In this document: piece after piece, positions 60,131 to 64,000 of the stretch | Position numbering within the stretch: the stretch's first letter is position 1 | Layout of the letters: each line of letters begins with the position of its first letter | Notes under the pieces: generated by a model | The model's input: the letters and a program-made list of their open reading frames with translations, nothing else | The model's database searches: none | What the model was told of the DNA's origin: nothing | Position numbers and translations under genes: made by a program | DNA from: Thunnus maccoyii | Lineage: Eukaryota; Chordata; Actinopteri; Scombriformes; Scombridae | DNA length: 64,000 nt | Direction: 5' to 3' | Assembly: GCF_910596095.1 (NCBI RefSeq) | Contig: NC_056553.1 | Coordinates: 21,772,725-21,836,724 of the forward strand

Positions 60131-62082
60131 TACATATTGCATCACCCAGCAGCAGAGGTCAGTGGGCGTCTAGGTGACACCATATCTGAATGACAGTTTG
60201 ACGCCTGTTTGTCTATGGACGCATCATCCACATTGTTTTCTCCAAATCGCTGTCTCCTTCAACACAATGGTGGATAACATTTCCCTCTAGCCTGACACTC
60301 TAACTCCCATACTGCTTGGCTGCAGAAGCCAATCATTTGGTGGGTGGCAGTTTCTGGCAGCTTTTCTTAGATGACTAAGTCAGTAACTTCATGATAATAT
60401 TACGCTTGGAAGAGAAGACGGATGTAGGTGTGAGTTACCCATGTATGATAAAGGATGTGTCAGACTGTCTAACTGTGTCAGTGATAATCATATACTCATG
60501 TAGTAGATGAAACAGTTAACTATGAGTCATCTGGTGATAAACAAGATGTTAAAGTCAACTGAAATGATTTTGAATTTAGAATAATATTCATTTAAAGTTG
60601 TAATCCTTAAGATTAACATAACAGCAGGAAGTGAAGCTGGTTATCTTGCTGAGGAGTTGGATGTGTGCCCTCTTGTCTCATTACTTCCTTGAAAAAATAA
60701 AAAATGTGACAAACACATTGTGTTTAGTGTTTCGCCAGTTTGACTCTTTGAATGTGAAGCAGCAGCAGGACGTTGCATCAACAAGGAACTTAACACAACT
60801 CTCACATGGTGTGAAGAGAATGAACAGCAAGCAGTGAGATTGTTATTAATTAGATAAGATTGAGATGGATTACACGTTGCATCATTTCCCTGTGGATCTT
60901 TTGCACGTAGGTAGGCAATCTGAATCCAGCACTAGAATAGTGGACTCCACCACAACCAATAAGAATGACTATATAGAGAAATAATTACTGAATGTAAATA
61001 CAATGATTTGCTGTTGTAGAGCAAATGTGATTGTAAATAGTCATAAAAATTGAGTTTGATTTCATGAAAATCTTAAGGATGATGACTTCAAACCTTATTT
61101 TATCTTAAAAGACATTCTGAGGTGTTTTAATACCAAGCATTAATTTACCATTCCAGTGTTTTTTCATGGTATATTATTACTTTACAGGTAATTTTACTAT
61201 GCAGAAAGCTAAAAGAGTTAGATCATCATAATCACTTCACTTTTATTATTATATAATTATATTATTGTCAGTTAAGTGAAGATGGATTTGAAAGGTATAC
61301 GATGCATTACTAGTATTATGTAAATATGGCAACAAAGTATTGCCAAACTTACCTCTAACTTGTATCTCCAGCTTGATATTTATAATGTACTGAAATAAAC
61401 TGAACTAAGGTTTATGTGGATGTTGGGAAATACTATTCAAAAATCTATGACACTATTATATACTTTAGAAAATGGGCTGACCTTGGCAACGACGAAACAA
61501 AATTCATTTTATGAAACAAAAATTAAATCTCCATATAATATTGCTTGCAAAAAAAAGACTAATAATAATAGACTAAAATGGTCATACTTCTCGACTACAA
61601 TTAGACTGAAATGTTCACTGACTTTTTCTGCATTGCAGGCCAGAGATGTTCAGACATTTCACTGAATAAAAACTAACAACTTTTGATCTCTGGACTAAGA
61701 CAAAATCTGAAAAAATTAACACAATACATGTTTGATCCATCTGTTACATTTGACGCGGGCCTGTATCACCCAAAAAACCCTGTTGACCATAAAAGCTAAA
61801 TCTTCTACGCGACTGAGACTGGAGCACACTGTATTTCAAGGGAGGTCAAGAACAAACACACCTTGCAAAGCCTCCTCTACTTGTGCAGCCCTCGCCACAC
61901 CCGCATTGTGCCACTGAATGGCTGCTATGGATAATAAACTGTTCAGGTTACTGAAGGAGAAAAGCTCTTAAGTCAATAGAAAGGCCAACAAAAGGAGTTG
62001 TTGTCAAAAGGCCCTCGGCTGTGGAGGTGCTGCCACTCTGCTCGGTGTTTTACATCGGATGACAGTGACAGATTCATTGTGA

Positions 62083-62104
62083 ACACACACACACACACAC
62101 ACAC
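62083..62104. repeat. (AC)n microsatellite
   Basis: About 11 AC units. Confidence 0.95.
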
Positions 62105-62727
62105 CTTCACACTCCTATATAAATGTATGTGCTTACACGCCCTTGATAAAACCCCACACAGACACAGACGCAGCCTCCTGATGCGTACAGGTAAACTAAC
62201 ACACAGCCACAAAGATGCTCTGACACATCCACACACACTAGAGGAATCCGTTAAGTGGGGGGGGGGTCAGCAGGTCCCAAAACAAAGCTTCAGTCAGACA
62301 CAAGTACTCAGCCAACCATGGAATCAACTATTGCTGACAGACCTGCCCAACACCAGCAGAGACACACAGAGAGTGAATAAGATCAGAGGAATGAGAGAGA
62401 AGGAGAATATTCCTGAGAAGAAGAAAAGGGCTTGAGGAGGGAAAAAGAGGAGGAAGGAAGACGGAGAGAGATAAAGAGAGATAGAGGGTGAATGGGTCCG
62501 GGAGTGAGCCAGGCTGAGACAGTGGAATTAGCAGATTGTGAAAAGCCAGAGAGCCCCTGCAGGTTGTTCCATGTGTTTTTGTCAGCCATAATGGCCCATT
62601 AGTGCTGTGTGTGGCTCTAGTTTCTGGCTGAGATTAAAGTCTTAGCTGAGGGATACCTGAGAGACAGCGCTAAGCTCTCCCAAGACAGAGAGCCATCACA
62701 GCACAGAGGGGAATGGGCCTGAAGGGT

Positions 62728-62749
62728 GGGGGGGGGGGGGGGGGGGGGG
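62728..62749. repeat. poly-G tract of 22 bases
   Basis: Twenty-two consecutive G, preceded by gggt. The length is prone to sequencing error. Confidence 0.9.
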
Positions 62750-63028
62750 CTACCAACTGTATGAAGGGGTGTGTACTGCCAAGATATCTCTCTTCTTTAC
62801 ATTATGTCTCAATGTTTGATTTTAAAGTCCCATTTTATCTTTAAACATGTGGCCCATTGAAGTTTCAGTTGTGGTGGAAAACCATCTTGCTTTAGTATCT
62901 TGAAACCAGGACAGTCTGATCACTTGAATACTGATACAAGATTCAATATCATTCTTGAAACGAACATCCTACTCAATATGGAAATCAAATAGAAATACAT
63001 CTTGTATGCAGTTAATGGATTAATTTGT

Positions 63029-63600
63029 TTAAAGCTGCATGAATCAAAACTTTTACATTAACAATGTATCAAATGACTGTGTGTATGTGGAAGGTGTCGA
63101 TTGTACTGATGAGCCTACAAAGTATTATCACCAAACTGTGCAGTTCACTTCAGCTCTACAGAGTGTTTTAGTCTTTCAGTTTGTTGTTTTAGTTGCAGCT
63201 CTTTCGGTTCAGTCAAAAGTTCACATCAGCGTCATTTTCAGACACAGCTGGAAGTTGATAATTGTACACTACCTGTCCAGCACCAAACAGCAGATAAAAA
63301 ATATTAATTAGCTGGTGAACACAAGCATATTGCAGCTAACAAGTTTAATACTTTTTTCTCAGAAGCTGGTGGAGACCAAAACAAAGCTAAAAGGAGAGTG
63401 AATATTGGAGACACATTCATCAGGTGGACAGAAACATGACTTTAAATGAATGCTTATGTTTCTCTGTGTCTGCTGGATATGTTAATAAATCACTGTTTGC
63501 TAACATGTTTGCCATATTAACTTCAAAGGTAAAGTTTGTCAGTGTTCTGTTCACAGGTTAAAAAAAATGCTGGTTAAAAGTGATGGTAACCAAAACAAAG
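63029..63600. mobile_element. second copy of the TTAAAGCTGCA element, right end decayed
   Basis: It begins TTAAAGCTGCA at 63029 like the copy at 37266 and follows the same block order: ctgtgcagttcacttcagct plus ctacagagtgttttag, ctacctgtccagcaccaaac, tagctggtgaacacaagcat, agctggtggagaccaaaaca, catcaggtggacagaaacat, gctaacatgtttgccatatt and tcagtgttctgttcacaggt. The right inverted end is not recognisable, so the limit is approximate. Confidence 0.65.
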
Positions 63601-64000
63601 TGACTAAAACTCTCAAAGTGTGTGTGATTGTTCATTTCAAACAAACTGGAGCTGACAGAGGGTGTTTTTGTTGTGCTTGACTTCATGTTTCTGTATGGAT
63701 GTGTGTATTTTCATGGCCATTAACAATTTTCCAATCATATACAATGACTGATTGTCCTATTATTCCCTACATTATTATATATTTTAGGTACCGCAACACC
63801 TATATATACATATATTTTGCCTCTGTGTTGAGGTTCAAATCTCAGGTTACATTATTTTGGTTTAGTTTGAGGCAAAGCTTTCCTTTCTGTACTGGTTGAA
63901 TCCACAAAGTCTGCTCCTTTTCACCATCTGAATGAAAAAAAACCCCAACAACTTCCATATATTTATATGAGTAAAATTTCCTGTGATGTCAGGCTAGCGT

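Larger units (their letters stand above)
46871..64000. other. gene-poor region, last part
   Basis: About 17 kb without a gene I can support. It contains two exon-like stretches (about 47621-47710 and 48978-49270), a GC-rich patch at about 48090-48290, another at 53930-54060, several dinucleotide arrays, an inverted-repeat element (56577-56983), a second copy of the TTAAAGCTGCA family (63029-63600) and a 22-base G run. Non-repetitive candidate regulatory stretches lie at about 47770-47965, 50870-51010, 51630-51750 and 58020-58140. ORFs of up to 146 codons (55917-56357) have no family resemblance that I can see. Confidence 0.6.

Noticed and set aside
13911..64000. Svil, lysozyme-like or other genes expected beyond BAMBI in human synteny
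   Set aside because: I looked for their conserved protein segments in the open frames and found none. The region is consistent with an extended intergenic domain, though distant non-coding 5' exons cannot be excluded.
1..64000. Prokaryotic features, CRISPR arrays, phage or toxin systems, endogenous viral genes
   Set aside because: The window is vertebrate nuclear DNA. The regular repeats are microsatellites or transposon ends without spacers, and no viral gag, pol or env-like frames were seen apart from the LINE fragment.

Overview
The window looks like nuclear DNA from a teleost fish, most likely a percomorph. The evidence is interrupted vertebrate genes with GT-AG introns, many (CA)n/(TG)n arrays, and several interspersed-repeat families that I remember from percomorph assemblies. 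There are no bacterial-style operons, CRISPR arrays, rRNA or tRNA genes that I could find.

Two protein-coding genes are clear, both on the + strand. The 3' end of wac (WW-domain adaptor with coiled coil) occupies about 1-2500 with its last three coding exons (436-631, 841-968, 1079-1148) and a 3' UTR of roughly 1.3 kb. The complete bambi gene (BMP and activin membrane-bound inhibitor) follows, with coding exons 9704-9779, 11628-11912 and 12788-13206 that encode 259 residues. Its leader carries several short upstream ORFs and its 3' UTR ends near 13,900. The wac-bambi order matches the human 10p12.1 neighbourhood. The two genes act in different processes, chromatin ubiquitination and TGF-beta/BMP signalling, and share only the neighbourhood. 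I cannot tell which teleost paralogue (a or b) this is.

The other 50 kb or so (13.9-64 kb) is gene-poor. It holds mobile-element remnants: two palindromic Tc1-like MITEs, a LINE 3' end on the minus strand at about 46.05-46.87 kb, a second LINE tail at 28.2 kb, a nested pair of DNA elements at 37.16-38.22 kb, a second copy of the inner family at about 63.03 kb, a foldback element at 26.5 kb and an inverted-repeat element at 56.6 kb. It also holds many microsatellites and several stretches whose composition suggests conserved non-coding, possibly regulatory DNA. Two hAT-like elements lie between wac and bambi, one of them just upstream of the bambi promoter. An exon-like stretch at 24,867-24,994 could encode one WD40-type blade but stands alone.

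I found no convincing undescribed system. The most useful leads are the uORF-rich bambi leader, the small hAT element with a near-perfect target-site duplication beside the bambi promoter, the nested transposon, the orphan WD40-like exon and the candidate enhancers in the bambi domain.
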